Origin: Zingiber officinale
Lineage: Eukaryota; Streptophyta; Magnoliopsida; Zingiberales; Zingiberaceae
Direction of reading: 5' to 3'
NCBI RefSeq assembly: GCF_018446385.1
Contig: NC_055987.1
Location: forward strand, 3,408,205-3,472,204
Length of the DNA: 64,000 nt
Positions 43,231 through 53,250 of the stretch are shown piece after piece (positions within the stretch are counted from its first letter, which is position 1; every line of letters begins with the position of its first letter). The notes under the pieces are model-generated. The model saw only the letters and a program-made list of their open reading frames with translations. It did not search any database and had not been told where the DNA came from. Both the position numbers and the translations under genes were made by a program.

Positions 43231-44145
43231 TCCCAGATTATTTTGTAGATCAATCTGAGTTATAAGGAAGGTCTGCGCTATAGATCTATCCAGTACCCAA
43301 GTAGTCAGGGAGCTGGCCATTTTAGCTAGCTCATCCGCTCTTTCGTTTTCAGCCCTGGGAATCTTGGTGACTGTGACCTCTTTAAAATCTTTTCTCATCT
43401 TCTCATAGGCTTCCTTGTAAACTTGCATCTTTTCATTGTTTGCTTCGAAATGCCCGACCACCTGCTGAGTTACTAGCTGTGAATCTGAGTATATTACGAC
43501 CTTGCTTGCCCCCACATGCCGAGCTGCTTGCAGACCTGCCAATAGGGCTTCATACTCTGCCTCATTGTTAGTAGCTCTAAAATTTAGCCGTACAGCCAGC
43601 TGCATAATATCTCCCTGCGGAGATATCAGAAGCGCGCCTACACCACTTCCCCGATGGGTAGCTGATCCATCTACATAAATCTTCCAGACCTCCTCCAAGT
43701 CTGCTTGATAAACTTCTGTCAAGAAATCCGCCAGGGCCTGTGCCTTGATAGCGGTTCGGGGCTGATACTGTATATCATATTCCCCTAGCTCGGTTGCCCA
43801 TTTGATAAGCCGACCCGCTACTTCCACCTTGGTGAGAGCTCGGCCCATAGTACTGTTTGTCAAGACGGTGATGGAATGCGCCAGAAAATACGGTCGGAGG
43901 CGCCGAGCCATTAGAACAAGTCTGTAAACCAACTTTTCTAGGGCCGTATACCGAGACTCAGCCCCCTTCAATAGATGACTGAAAAAATACACTGGCCGTT
44001 GTACATTGTCCTGCTCCTTAACCAACACAGCCCCCACGGCCTCAGGGGTAGCTGACAAGTAGACCCAAAGAGGCTCTCCCGCTACAGGCTTAAACAGCGA
44101 CGGTAAGGACTCCAGGTATTGCTTTAGCTCCTCCAAGGCCTGTGT
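43231..44145 (-). pseudogene. Tat-2 dual RNase H
   Basis: Intact as read. The gypsy-type RNase H (LWVYLSATPEAVGAVLV, YTALEKLVYRLV) is followed from about 43690 by the second, archaeal-like RNase H with IYVDGSATHRGSG, NNEAEYEALLAGLQAA, IYSDSQLVTQQ and NERADELAKMAS, so all its acidic catalytic residues are present. It is the reference used here to interpret the stops in Tat-1. Confidence 0.88.
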
Positions 44146-45128
44146 GCACTCCTCCGTCCACTGAAACTTGGCTGCCTTCCTGAGCACTTTGAAGAAGGGC
44201 GCCGCTCGATCTGCAGATCTGGAGATAAATCGGGATAGTGCTGTTATCCGGCCGACCAGCTTCTGTGTTTCCTTCAGATTCTGAGGGATTTGCATGTCAC
44301 GAATTGCTTGAACCTTCTCAGGATTGACTTCTATCCCTCGTTCAGTCACCAAGTAGCCCAGAAACTTCCCTCCTTTGGCCCCGAACAGACATTTCAAGGG
44401 ATTCAGCTTTACCCCATATTACCTCAGAGTCCCACAGGTTTCTTCTACATCTTTTATCAGACTGGACGCCAGGGGGGACTTGATCAGGATGTCATCAACA
44501 TAAACTTCTACGTTCCGCCCGATCTGACTCCGAAAAACCTTATCCATCATCCTTTGGTAGGTAGCTCCAGCATTCCTGAGCCCAAACGGAATGACAATAT
44601 AGCAGAAAGTATCATCGGCTGTTATGAAACTAACCTTCTCCTGATCCTCCTTAGCCAGGGGTATCTGATGGTATCCCTGATAAGCGTCCATCATGCATAT
44701 CCTTTCACAGCCAGCAGTTGAATCCACCACCTGATCGATCCGCGGGAGTGGGTAACAATCTTTGGGGGTGGCTTTGTTGAGGTCGCGAAAGTCTATACAC
44801 ACCCTCCACTTGTTGTTGGGCTTCTTCACCAATACGACGTTGGAAAGCCAGGACGGGAATTGTACCTCTAGAACATGTCCTGCCTTCCTGAGCTGATCCA
44901 CTTCAGCCGGGATAATCTTATTTTAGTCGGCGGAGAAGTTTCTCTTTTTCTGCTTGACTAGCTTGGCCTCGGGTATGGTATGCAGCTTGTGCTCAGCTAC
45001 TTCTGGTTTGACCCCAGGCAGTTCTTCCGGGGACCAAGCAAAGACGTCTCTGTTGCGGATCAGGCATTGTATCAGCTCTGACTTCAGCTCCGGCGACAGG
45101 TCACTAGCAATGCGGGTGATGCTCTCAG
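44146..45128 (-). pseudogene. Tat-2 reverse transcriptase
   Basis: Motifs: NKWRVCIDFRDLNKATPKD, MDAYQGYHQ, FGLRNAGATYQRMM and YVDDILIKS. Two stops: TAA at 44923 just before the fingers domain (NKIIPAEVDQL), and TAA near 44417 after the thumb. The N-terminal linker reaches 45128, where the copia solo LTR is inserted; the same frame continues on its far side at 46157. Confidence 0.9.
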
Positions 45129-46156
45129 TGTTGGGGATCGGTCGGGCGGCTTGAAAGGGGGTTGGAAAGACGGCACCCCCAAATACTCGCTTCTTTCTAC
45201 AACGTTAGTTTGCGCAGCGGAAATACAAACAAAACAAACAAGCTTAAAGATAAAGGCAAGAAAGAAATGCAAACCAAGCTACACGATCGTTTAACGTGGT
45301 TCGGAGATTAGGGCTCCTACTCCACGGCTGTCCGTAAGGTAGACGATCCCGATCCTTCGGTGGATTACTCCCCGGCAAACTCCGGCTAGCTCACGTAGCT
45401 CCTTGTGGGTGGAGAAACCTCACCACAACCCTCACAAGAACTCTTTTGACGCTAGGGCACAAGTAGACTACTAATAGAGATTAACCACCTCTATTTCGTC
45501 AACTCTAGCCAAGCTCCCAAGCTTTGGTTATATAGGCCACGGGTTGGAAAACCCCGCCTACCAGTCGACTGCCAAAACATGCAGACGACTGCCCTCAGTG
45601 GAAATTCGACCGTTACATCCCAACGGCTCGATTCCATACGAACAGAGACATTCTGTTCGCTGCCAGTCGACTGCACCAGTCGACTGCTAAAACATGCAGT
45701 CGACTGCTACAGTACTGCTACAGTAGCGCTGCAGTGCTGCTACAGTAAACCCTAAAAACTAGGATTTTACTCCGAGTACAATCTCTCGTGCACTCGTACC
45801 CTCACCCTTATGACTCACTTGATGCTTCCTTTGCAGCTTTGACCTTTTACCTTCAAGCCTACTTCCTTTGGCTCTCGTCCCTCGGATGCATTCAAGCCCG
45901 CGGCTCGTCCCCAATGCTATCCTTCGCGTATGCCTCGAAGTCGCTTCCCTCGGCCCTTGTCCTCGCTGCCTTGTCCATGGTCCCTCAGATGCTCCATCCT
46001 TCATCAGACCCGAAGCCATCAACCTGAGTCACATGTGTATCCTGCAAACCTGCACAACTCAAATACACATATCAAATACAAGGGTGAACCTAACTTAAAC
46101 CCTTTGACCAAACACCAAAACACATGGTCGCACGGACCATTGGGATTGCTCCAACA
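45129..46156 (-). repeat. Copia solo LTR inserted in Tat-2 pol
   Basis: 1028 bp from TGTTGGGGATCGG to GCTCCAACA, flanked by CTCAG on both sides (45124-45128 and 46157-46161). Same family as the LTRs of the gag-only element at 57523-62494. No internal sequence, so it is a product of LTR-LTR recombination. Contains AGTCGACT palindromes (about 45561-45700) and CTGCTACAGTA repeats. Orientation is assigned by comparison with that element. Confidence 0.92.
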
Positions 46157-47053
46157 CTCAGCTCTGTCAGGATGCAACTGAATATCTTCGCAGGAGATAG
46201 GCTCCTCAGCAATAGGCAGAGGCTCCTCTTGGATGGCATGTACACCGCCATCCTGAGTCCGCCGGCTCTTGCGCGCCTCCACCCGGACCATATCGATGTA
46301 GCAACTTCGAGACACCTTCTGCTCCCCCTTTACCTCTCCGACCTGCTCGCCAACCGGGAATTTGATCTTTTGATGATAGGTGGAGACAGCAGCTCGGAAC
46401 TCATGCAGGGCTGGCCTTCCCAGGATGACGTTATAGGAGGAAGGTGAATCCACCACGATGAAGGTGCTCCTCCGGGTGCGCACTAATGGCTCCGTGCCCA
46501 TGGAGATGGCCAGCTTGATCTGACCCATGGGTTTAACTTCGTTACCTGTGAACCCATACAAGGAAGTGGTTACAGGTTGGAGCTCAGCGGCGTCGATCTG
46601 CATCTCCTCGAACGTAGCTTTGAATAAAATGTTGACTGAGCTCCCGGTATCCACAAAGACCCGAGCCACTCGGCTATTAGCAATAACGGCCTTGATTATG
46701 AGGGCATCGTCGTGGGGCAGTTCTAGACCCTCCAGGTCTTGAGGCCCAAAGCTAATAACAGGGCCGGAGGTCTGCTCGTGTCTGCATCCCACGGCTCCCA
46801 CATACAGCCGCCGAACGTGTGACTTACGGGCTCGGCCTGAGTCTCCGTCAGTGGGTCCTCCTGAGATCATACCGATCTCTCGCACGGCAGCGTTGCCCCG
46901 GTTCTCCAGTTCTCCGGCATCTCCTCGGTCTTCCCCGAGGCCAGCTTGGTTAGATGGGCCGGCTAGGTCGGGCCGGGTCTGCCGAGCGCGCCCAGCTGCA
47001 GCCCGTTCTTCATCCATCCTCTGTATTTGGGGCGCCAATGCCGGGGGAGGCAA
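46157..47053 (-). pseudogene. Tat-2 aspartic protease and linker
   Basis: Active-site loop VFVDTGSSVNILF (about 46640), then LYGFTGNEV and YNVILGRPALHEF; HQKIKFP is intact. Preceded by a disordered Arg/Gly-rich linker from gag. The protease domain itself has no stop. The reading frame changes near 47100 relative to gag, so gag and protease are separated by an indel or a decoding frameshift. Confidence 0.85.
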
Positions 47054-47232
47054 GCCCTGCTCTACAGCTCGCCTGGAGTCACGGGCGAATTGGAAGCAGT
47101 TACTGGCACTCCCCTTGGTCCAGGCCTGGGCACGTGTACGGCGGCAACTCGCGGCGCTGGTCTAATTCCCTGTGCAGGCTGAGGGGCAGGCCTGGGTTGA
47201 CCTCGCTGGAAGGGCTGAGCTGGCTGCGGTGC

Positions 47233-48207
47233 TCACCTTTCAGGTCGGTTGCCTGGGGCCATCGTCTTTTCGGCTTTCCTCCTAGCGGCCTGCGCTTCTT
47301 CCACCTTGATGTAGCAAGAAGCTTTTTCCACCATGTCATCAAACCTCCGGGCGGGGTTTTTGATGAGGTCTCTGAAGAATTCCCCTTCTCGCAATCCGTG
47401 GGAGAAGGCACTCATCAATATTTCTGAGGTGGCGGAGGGGACGTCATTGGCCACCTGACTGAACCGATTGATGTAGCTCCGCAAGGGCTCGGTCGAATCC
47501 TGCTTGAGAGCAAACAGGCAGTGGTCGGTTTTTTGATACTTACGGCTACTGGCGAAACGACATAGGAAGGCCGTTTTGAAATCCATGAAGCAATTGATGG
47601 ACTCCGGGGGTAATCCGTCGAACCACTTCTGCGCCGACCCAGACAGGGTGTGTAGGAATACTTGGCATTTGACAACATCATTGTATTGGTACAAGATGGC
47701 CGCGTTTTTGAACTTCCTCAGGTGCTCTTCCGGGTCCTTGCTCCCATCGTATTCTCCAATGTTCGGGGCTCGATATCCCTTGGGCAGGCTTTCCCTCAGG
47801 ATATGAGCCGAGAAGGGTACTTTGTCATCCGGATCTTCAGGCAGATCTCTAGCAGGGATTATAGCTTTTCCCTTTCCTGAATCCCGCGGTGGATGTAGAG
47901 AGCTCTCCGCCACCGACGCCGGCCGCTCCTCTTTCTTTGGACTGTGCTCACGGGCTTCGGCTCGACGATAGTTGCGGCGAGGTTCCCGAAATGAAGCACG
48001 AGGGAGCTCTTCCTGCTGCTTCCTCTTTGAGCCCCTGTCGAAGGCAGGAGCTGGCTCTCTAGATGCTTCGGGCGCCAAGCGAGGTTGTGAAACCGTTCCT
48101 TGTTTTTCAGAGGCGAACTGCTTCCTGACCTCCTTGAAGAGCTCGTACTCCCCCGCGGTCATGGTGACGTTAATCCTCCTGCTGGAACTTCGACCAGAGT
48201 CCTCCAT
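47233..48207 (-). pseudogene. Tat-2 gag
   Basis: Start chosen at 48207 (MEDSGRSSSRRINVTM), because the same opening starts Tat-3 gag; the open frame extends upstream into the LTR and should be ignored. The core runs from PNIGEYDGSKDPEEHLRKF (about 47770) to KASCYIKVEEAQAARRK (about 47290). Basic region NRRPER-like at the end, then TGA at 47234. The frame stays open after it for some 40 codons, so the stop may again be a CGA-to-TGA change. Confidence 0.87.
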
Positions 48208-48235
48208 CTTCACACTCCAGATCAGGCTGTTGTGC

Positions 48236-48253
48236 TTCCCACAGACGACGCCA
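48236..48253 (-). other. Tat-2 primer binding site
   Basis: TGGCGTCGTCTGTGGGAA on the minus strand, 4 bp from the LTR end. It differs by one base from Tat-1's. Confidence 0.75.
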
Positions 48254-48257
48254 AATT

Positions 48258-49453
48258 TGATCCCGTCCGGAGGCTGAGTCGAACGGAGGCTGGTCGAGGT
48301 GTCCCGATGGTTGAGGGAAGGTCGTAGAAGATGATTCGGCTCCCACGGGTGGCTGACGCTGCTGCAGGACCCTGCACACACTCAGACAATCTCCCCCTTC
48401 ACGTTAGAGACCGAAACCCAGGGAAAAAGTCCCCGGATCAGGCCCTCCGACGCTCAAGTCAGGTCCTTTTTTCCCAGAAAGAACAGAGAGAAGAAGAAGG
48501 AAAACAGTTGTGGAAAAAAGTGACGAGAGAGTGTGTGCGCGTACTTGCATACGAGGGATTCTTCGCCTTTTATGCCTCCCCCTTTTGGAGCCTGCCATCC
48601 TGTCAGAAAAAACGTTAGACGCTGGGCTTTGTCGCCTAGTTCCGGACACCTGTCGTACTGCTATTTGTTGTGCAAGCATCTTTCCGTTTTGGAACCTCCG
48701 CCTTCGTACATGGATTTTGTCTTGTAGTGGGGGGCAGCTGGCAGGCTACTACTGGTTATGAGGGCATCTTTTCGTTTTAGGAATCTCCGCTTTCGCCCGC
48801 AGTGTTGATATGTAATGACTCTCCTCGGCGGACCGTTGAGATTCTCCGCACCCGTATTACTTAGCTCCTCCGATCCATTGGGTCCCTGCACCCGTGGTTC
48901 GCATTTCCGGGCCTCCAACTCGCAGACCTGCAGCCCTAGCTGTCTAGACACAGCTACGCTGATCTTCAACCTGCATCCTGCGCTCTATATTTCCTGGCCC
49001 TCAACCGCAGGTCTGTAGCTCGGGCTGCTTCTGATCAGCTCTGCCGCTTCCGATCCATTGGCCTATACTTCCAGTTCTTTGAATCACAGGCCTGTAGCTC
49101 AGACTCCCTCTGGACAGCCCTGCCGATGCCGACCCGTGACTTGTACCTCCAGTCCTTTGAATCAAGGGCTTGTAGCTCGGACTCCCTCGGGACAGCCCTG
49201 CCGATGCCGACCCGTGACTTGTGTTCCGCTTGACGTCTTTCCTCGTCTTCCAACTGCTTTGCCCCCTTGATCGACCGGTCTGCCTGACCTCTGACTATCA
49301 CACCTGCTTGCCTCTAACCGCCCCGTCAGCCTGACCATTGACTACCGCATTACCTTGACTATTGACCCCCACGTCCTCTTGACTTTTGACCGCTATATGG
49401 CCTTGACTTTTCTAACCCTTTCCTCATGGGCCCCTCCATTACCAACCGTATCA
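48258..49453 (-). repeat. Tat-2 5' LTR
   Basis: 1196 bp; boundaries by TG..CA, PBS and target duplication ACATT at 49454-49458. A TATA-like CATAAAAGG (48567-48575, minus strand) lies about 105 bp upstream of the conserved CTGACTTGAGCGTCGGAGGG block (about 48442-48463). Confidence 0.93.
48567..48575 (-). promoter_or_regulatory. LTR TATA-like box, Tat-2
   Basis: CATAAAAGG in GGCATAAAAGGCGAAG; position relative to the U5 block matches Tat-1 and Tat-3. Confidence 0.55.
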
Positions 49454-52400
49454 ACATTGATGCAGGAACTCAAGGGTGCTGCTTATGATGCTGAGGACTT
49501 GATAGATGAGTTCCAATACCATCTCCTCAGGCAGAAGGTCAAAGGTGAAGAAGAGAACAAGGAAAGTTGCTCCAGTGGCCTTCCAAACATTTTTTCTGCT
49601 GCAAAAGAAAAGTTGTTTGGTTCTTCTCATTCCTTGGAGGAAGATGCCATGAGAGCTAGCGTGGTGGAGATTCAAGAAAGGCTAGAGAGAATTGCTAACA
49701 GTATGAAGAGCATCATGAATGTGTTACCACCAAATGATAGAGGGAAGCAACCTGAGGTGAAGTTTCAGGCCAGAGAATCATGCTCTTCCCCGGTGACAAA
49801 CGTATTGTTTGGCAGAGACAAAGAACTGAATCAAGTGGTAGACTAGTTGTTGGGGTCAGCTAATCAGATGGAACCAGCATCGGGATTTCTCAACGATACC
49901 TTATCCGTCTTGCCCATCGTCGGTATAGGAGGGGCTGGAAAGACTACTCTTGCTCAGTATGCCCATAAAGACAGCAGAGTTCAGGATCATTTTCACCTCA
50001 AGATTTGGATCTGTGTGTCTGACAATTTCACTATGCAGGGACTCGCTAAATCTATAATAGAGTCAGTAACTCTACAAAAACAAGATGATAACATGAGGTT
50101 AGAACCTCTTCAAAAAATACTCCATCAGCATATTGCAAAAAAGAAGTTTCTGCTTGTTCTGGACGACGTGTGGAGCAATAATAAGAGTATCTGGGAGAAA
50201 TTCTGTGCACTACTCAAAGTTGGAGCTCATGGTAGCAAAATCATTGTTACAACTCGAGATTTGAAAGTTTCTAAAATGGTTAGCCTGGCAGAACCAATCT
50301 CGCTTCATGGTTTAGACGAAGATGTCTTTTGGCAATTGTTCAAGAAATGTTCATTTGGTGCACTCAACCTTGAAGGCTATCCGGAGCTAGAAGACATTGG
50401 TAGAAAGAAGGCTCTCAAGTTGAAGGGCTCACCATTAGCCGCAAAGACACTTGGCAGTGTTCTGCAATCAAATTTGTGCAAGCAACATTGGGCAACCATA
50501 ATGGAGAGCGACATATGGAAAGTAAAACAAGATGAAAATGACATTATGCCAGCCCTGCATTTAAGTTATCAATATCTTAATGAAAATCTGAAGCAGTGTT
50601 TTACTTTTTGCTCGTTGTTTCCTAAAGACTACAGATTCTATGAAGATAAGTTGATTCGAATGTGGATGGCCGAAGGCTTCATTAATGAAGATAAAAGCAC
50701 AAAGAGGATGGAAGATGTTGGAAGCGACTATGTTCTTGAGTTTCTTACCAGGTCTTTCTTTCAGGAATTTGAATATGATGGATTTGTGATGCATGATCTT
50801 ATACATGATTTATCTGAGAGGATTTCTGTAGAAGAGACATGCAGGATTGGAAATAACAGACAAATTACAAAGATACTTTCCACGAAATAACAGACAAATT
50901 ACAAAGATACTTTCCACTATTCGGCATGTACGAGTAGAAGGAAAATTGCCGTTGGAGTTCTCTGGATACGCCAAGTTGCGCACCTTGCTGTTGAGAAATT
51001 CACCTCGCGAAAGCCTCTTTAAAAAACTAAGAAGTATTCGCGTTCTGGATGTAAGTGGGTGTGGTTTGCAGGAGTTATCTGAACATATTGGAAAATTGAT
51101 TCATCTCCGTTACCTTGATTTATCATACAATTCTGAAATTAAAATTTTGCCTGAATCTTTATGCGACCTTTATAATTTGCAAACACTGAAGGCAGTAGGT
51201 TGTTCTGAACTAGAGTCTACACCACAACAATTGAGTAAGTTGGTCAATTTAAGACACATTTTTGCAGATGAAAAATTTTGGGTGATGATAAAGGATATAC
51301 GGAGACTAACTAATCTTCAAGAATTGCCAACATTTAGGGTTCAAGAGGAGGATGGACTCAAGCTTGTACAACTAAAGAATTTAACACAGCTTCGTGGAAC
51401 ACTTCATATTCAAAATCTTGAGAATGGGGTCGATAGCAAAGAAGCACAGACTGCACAGTATGCTGAGTTAAAGAAGAAAGTCCACGTACAAGAATTGGTG
51501 TTGACATGGAATGATGAGAAGGATGCCAAGTTGGAAGAGGAAGTAATTGAAGGTCTGCAGCCACACGATTTACTTAAAATATTGAAAATTGAAGGGTACA
51601 ATGGAGGTAGGTCGCCTAGTTGGTTGATGCCAAAAGTTCTATCCAATTTGGAAAAACTTGAATTAGTAAATTGCAAGGGATGGGATGACGTTCTGCCATT
51701 TATTGGTCAACGTTTGTATCTAATTGAACTTATCATGTACAGCATGCCTGCTTTGAAACAACTGAGTCATGAATTTAAAGGCAAGTGTTTTCCAAAGTTG
51801 GAAATGCTTGATTTATACGAGTTGCCGGCATTGGAGGAGTGGTCTTGGACTGAGGGCAAAGATCTATTTCCCCGCATGCGTCAACTTCGTGTTTGGAAAT
51901 GTCCCAAACTAAACAGATTGCCTCCCTTCCCTCATTCCCTAGAAATATTGACAATATATGACTGCTCCAAGCTCATATTAAATAGCAAAACGGAAGATGG
52001 CGAGGAATGTGGCTGCTATCTACCGCCCTCACTCAAGGTATTAGAATTGGACAACTGTGGCGAATATTCAAAACTTTTGCCTGGCTGCTTGCATAGCCTT
52101 CGTTTAGTTACTCGATTGGCAATAAGATATTGTCCACACATAACGTCTATTCCTCCGGTTCAATTGGTAGAACTGCAATATTTGTACATCTCTAACTGTG
52201 ATGAGTTGAGACGGATGGACTGCTTAGCACTCCTTAAATCCCTCAAGGAATTGAAGATTGTAGGATGTCCTAAGCTGGTTCAGTTGGATGTAGAAGATGA
52301 GCAAGCAGGGAGCTTGTCATCTTTGTGTAAATTATGCGTGGACAACACTGCTCTGCTTAAAATATTTCCTCTGAGAAACTCATTGTCATTCATCACAGAA

Positions 52401-52730
52401 CTTAGAATTGAATCATGTTCTGAGGAGGTGATATTTGAGGAGGCGATATTGATGCAAAGCCTCACTGCTGTTACATCTCTAACATTCTGTAATTGCGACA
52501 AACTACAGTCTCTGCCGACAGAGCTGGTGCGAAGCCTCACTGCTGTTACATCTCTAAACTTCATTGATTGCAAGAAACTACAATCTCTGCCGACAGAGCT
52601 GCTGCAAAGCCTTCCCTTGCTAAAGCAATTAAACATATATTGGTGTCCCCAGTTCCAATCATTGCCAGAGGAAGAACTTCCTCCCCTTCTCAACGTAAAC
52701 ATAAAAGAGGATGCGTGTCAAATTATGTAA
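49454..52730 (+). pseudogene. CNL-B, remainder: CC, NB-ARC and LRR
   Basis: Resumes after Tat-2 with the same frame. Coiled-coil EDVID-type motif DAEDLIDEF (about 49490), P-loop GIGGAGKTT (about 49927), KIWICVSDNFTM, kinase-2 FLLVLDDVW, GSKIIVTTRD, GSPLAAKTLG, CSLFPKDYRF, VMHDLIHDLSE (about 50788), then LRRs to about 52690. Lesions: TAG at 49844 (Trp in CNL-A) just before the NB-ARC, and a 34-bp tandem duplication at 50850-50917 that shifts the frame. The LRR ORF then stays open to TAA at 52728. Its last residues differ from CNL-A after LPPLL, so the C-terminus is not shared. Confidence 0.93.
50850..50917 (+). repeat. 34-bp perfect tandem duplication in CNL-B
   Basis: The unit GAAATAACAGACAAATTACA... 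ending CTTTCCAC occurs twice head to tail (50850-50883 and 50884-50917). 34 is not a multiple of 3, so it breaks the frame between NB-ARC and LRR. CNL-A has a single copy. Confidence 0.95.
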
Positions 52731-53250
52731 CAAACTCCAAAGGTGTAGGTGTAAACTCTAAAGCTCTTTGGACTTCTTTTGCAAAACTGCAATTTAAAAT
52801 AAGCACCAGAATGCAGTTGTGTTCCTGCCGTCGCTGCTGTACTCCAATGCTATTGTCGCAGCACCCCGCAACATCTTGCTTTTGTAGGGATTTTTCAAGC
52901 GAAGGAACCTAAACGAGAGTCATTTGGACCATTTGCACAGTTGGATTTTTTTTTCCAACTTGGTTCTCTTGATGGATAATTGGATATAACAGGTACTATC
53001 AATTATCTATAATTTTTATTTTAGAAAGTAATTTAATTATGATCATTGTTACTCCAGAAACTTCTTTTAGATTGCTTATTTGCTTCATATCCTAATTGTT
53101 TAACTATTCTATAGATTTACCACTTAGATCAACAAAAGTTAAGTCTAAACTAAAAAATAATTATGAAAAACTATGGTTGTTCCCCTAAAAAATTGAAATT
53201 ATCTAAATTAAATTAAATTATATAATTAATTATGTTTAATCAAACACATA
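52731..53250. other. 3' flank of CNL-B, no gene seen
   Basis: AT-rich, with no supported coding region. Confidence 0.45.

Larger units (their letters stand above)
31803..49453 (-). mobile_element. Tat-2: nested Tat-lineage gypsy retrotransposon
   Basis: 17.65 kb, minus strand, with TG..CA LTRs and target duplication ACATT on both sides. Element order: 5' LTR (right), PBS, gag, protease, RT, dual RNase H, integrase, two tandem antisense genes, two minisatellites, a small antisense ORF, polypurine tract, 3' LTR. A copia solo LTR sits inside pol. The LTRs differ by roughly 15 substitutions and one 10-bp indel over 1.2 kb by my reading, so insertion is recent. Gag-pol has a few stops and is not intact, yet is far less decayed than Tat-1. 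Confidence 0.95.

Noticed and set aside
45788-46027. A 79-codon ORF found in all three copia LTR copies (also 58138 and 62126)
   Set aside because: Conserved because the LTRs are recent copies. No recognised domain, and the opposite strand is open too.
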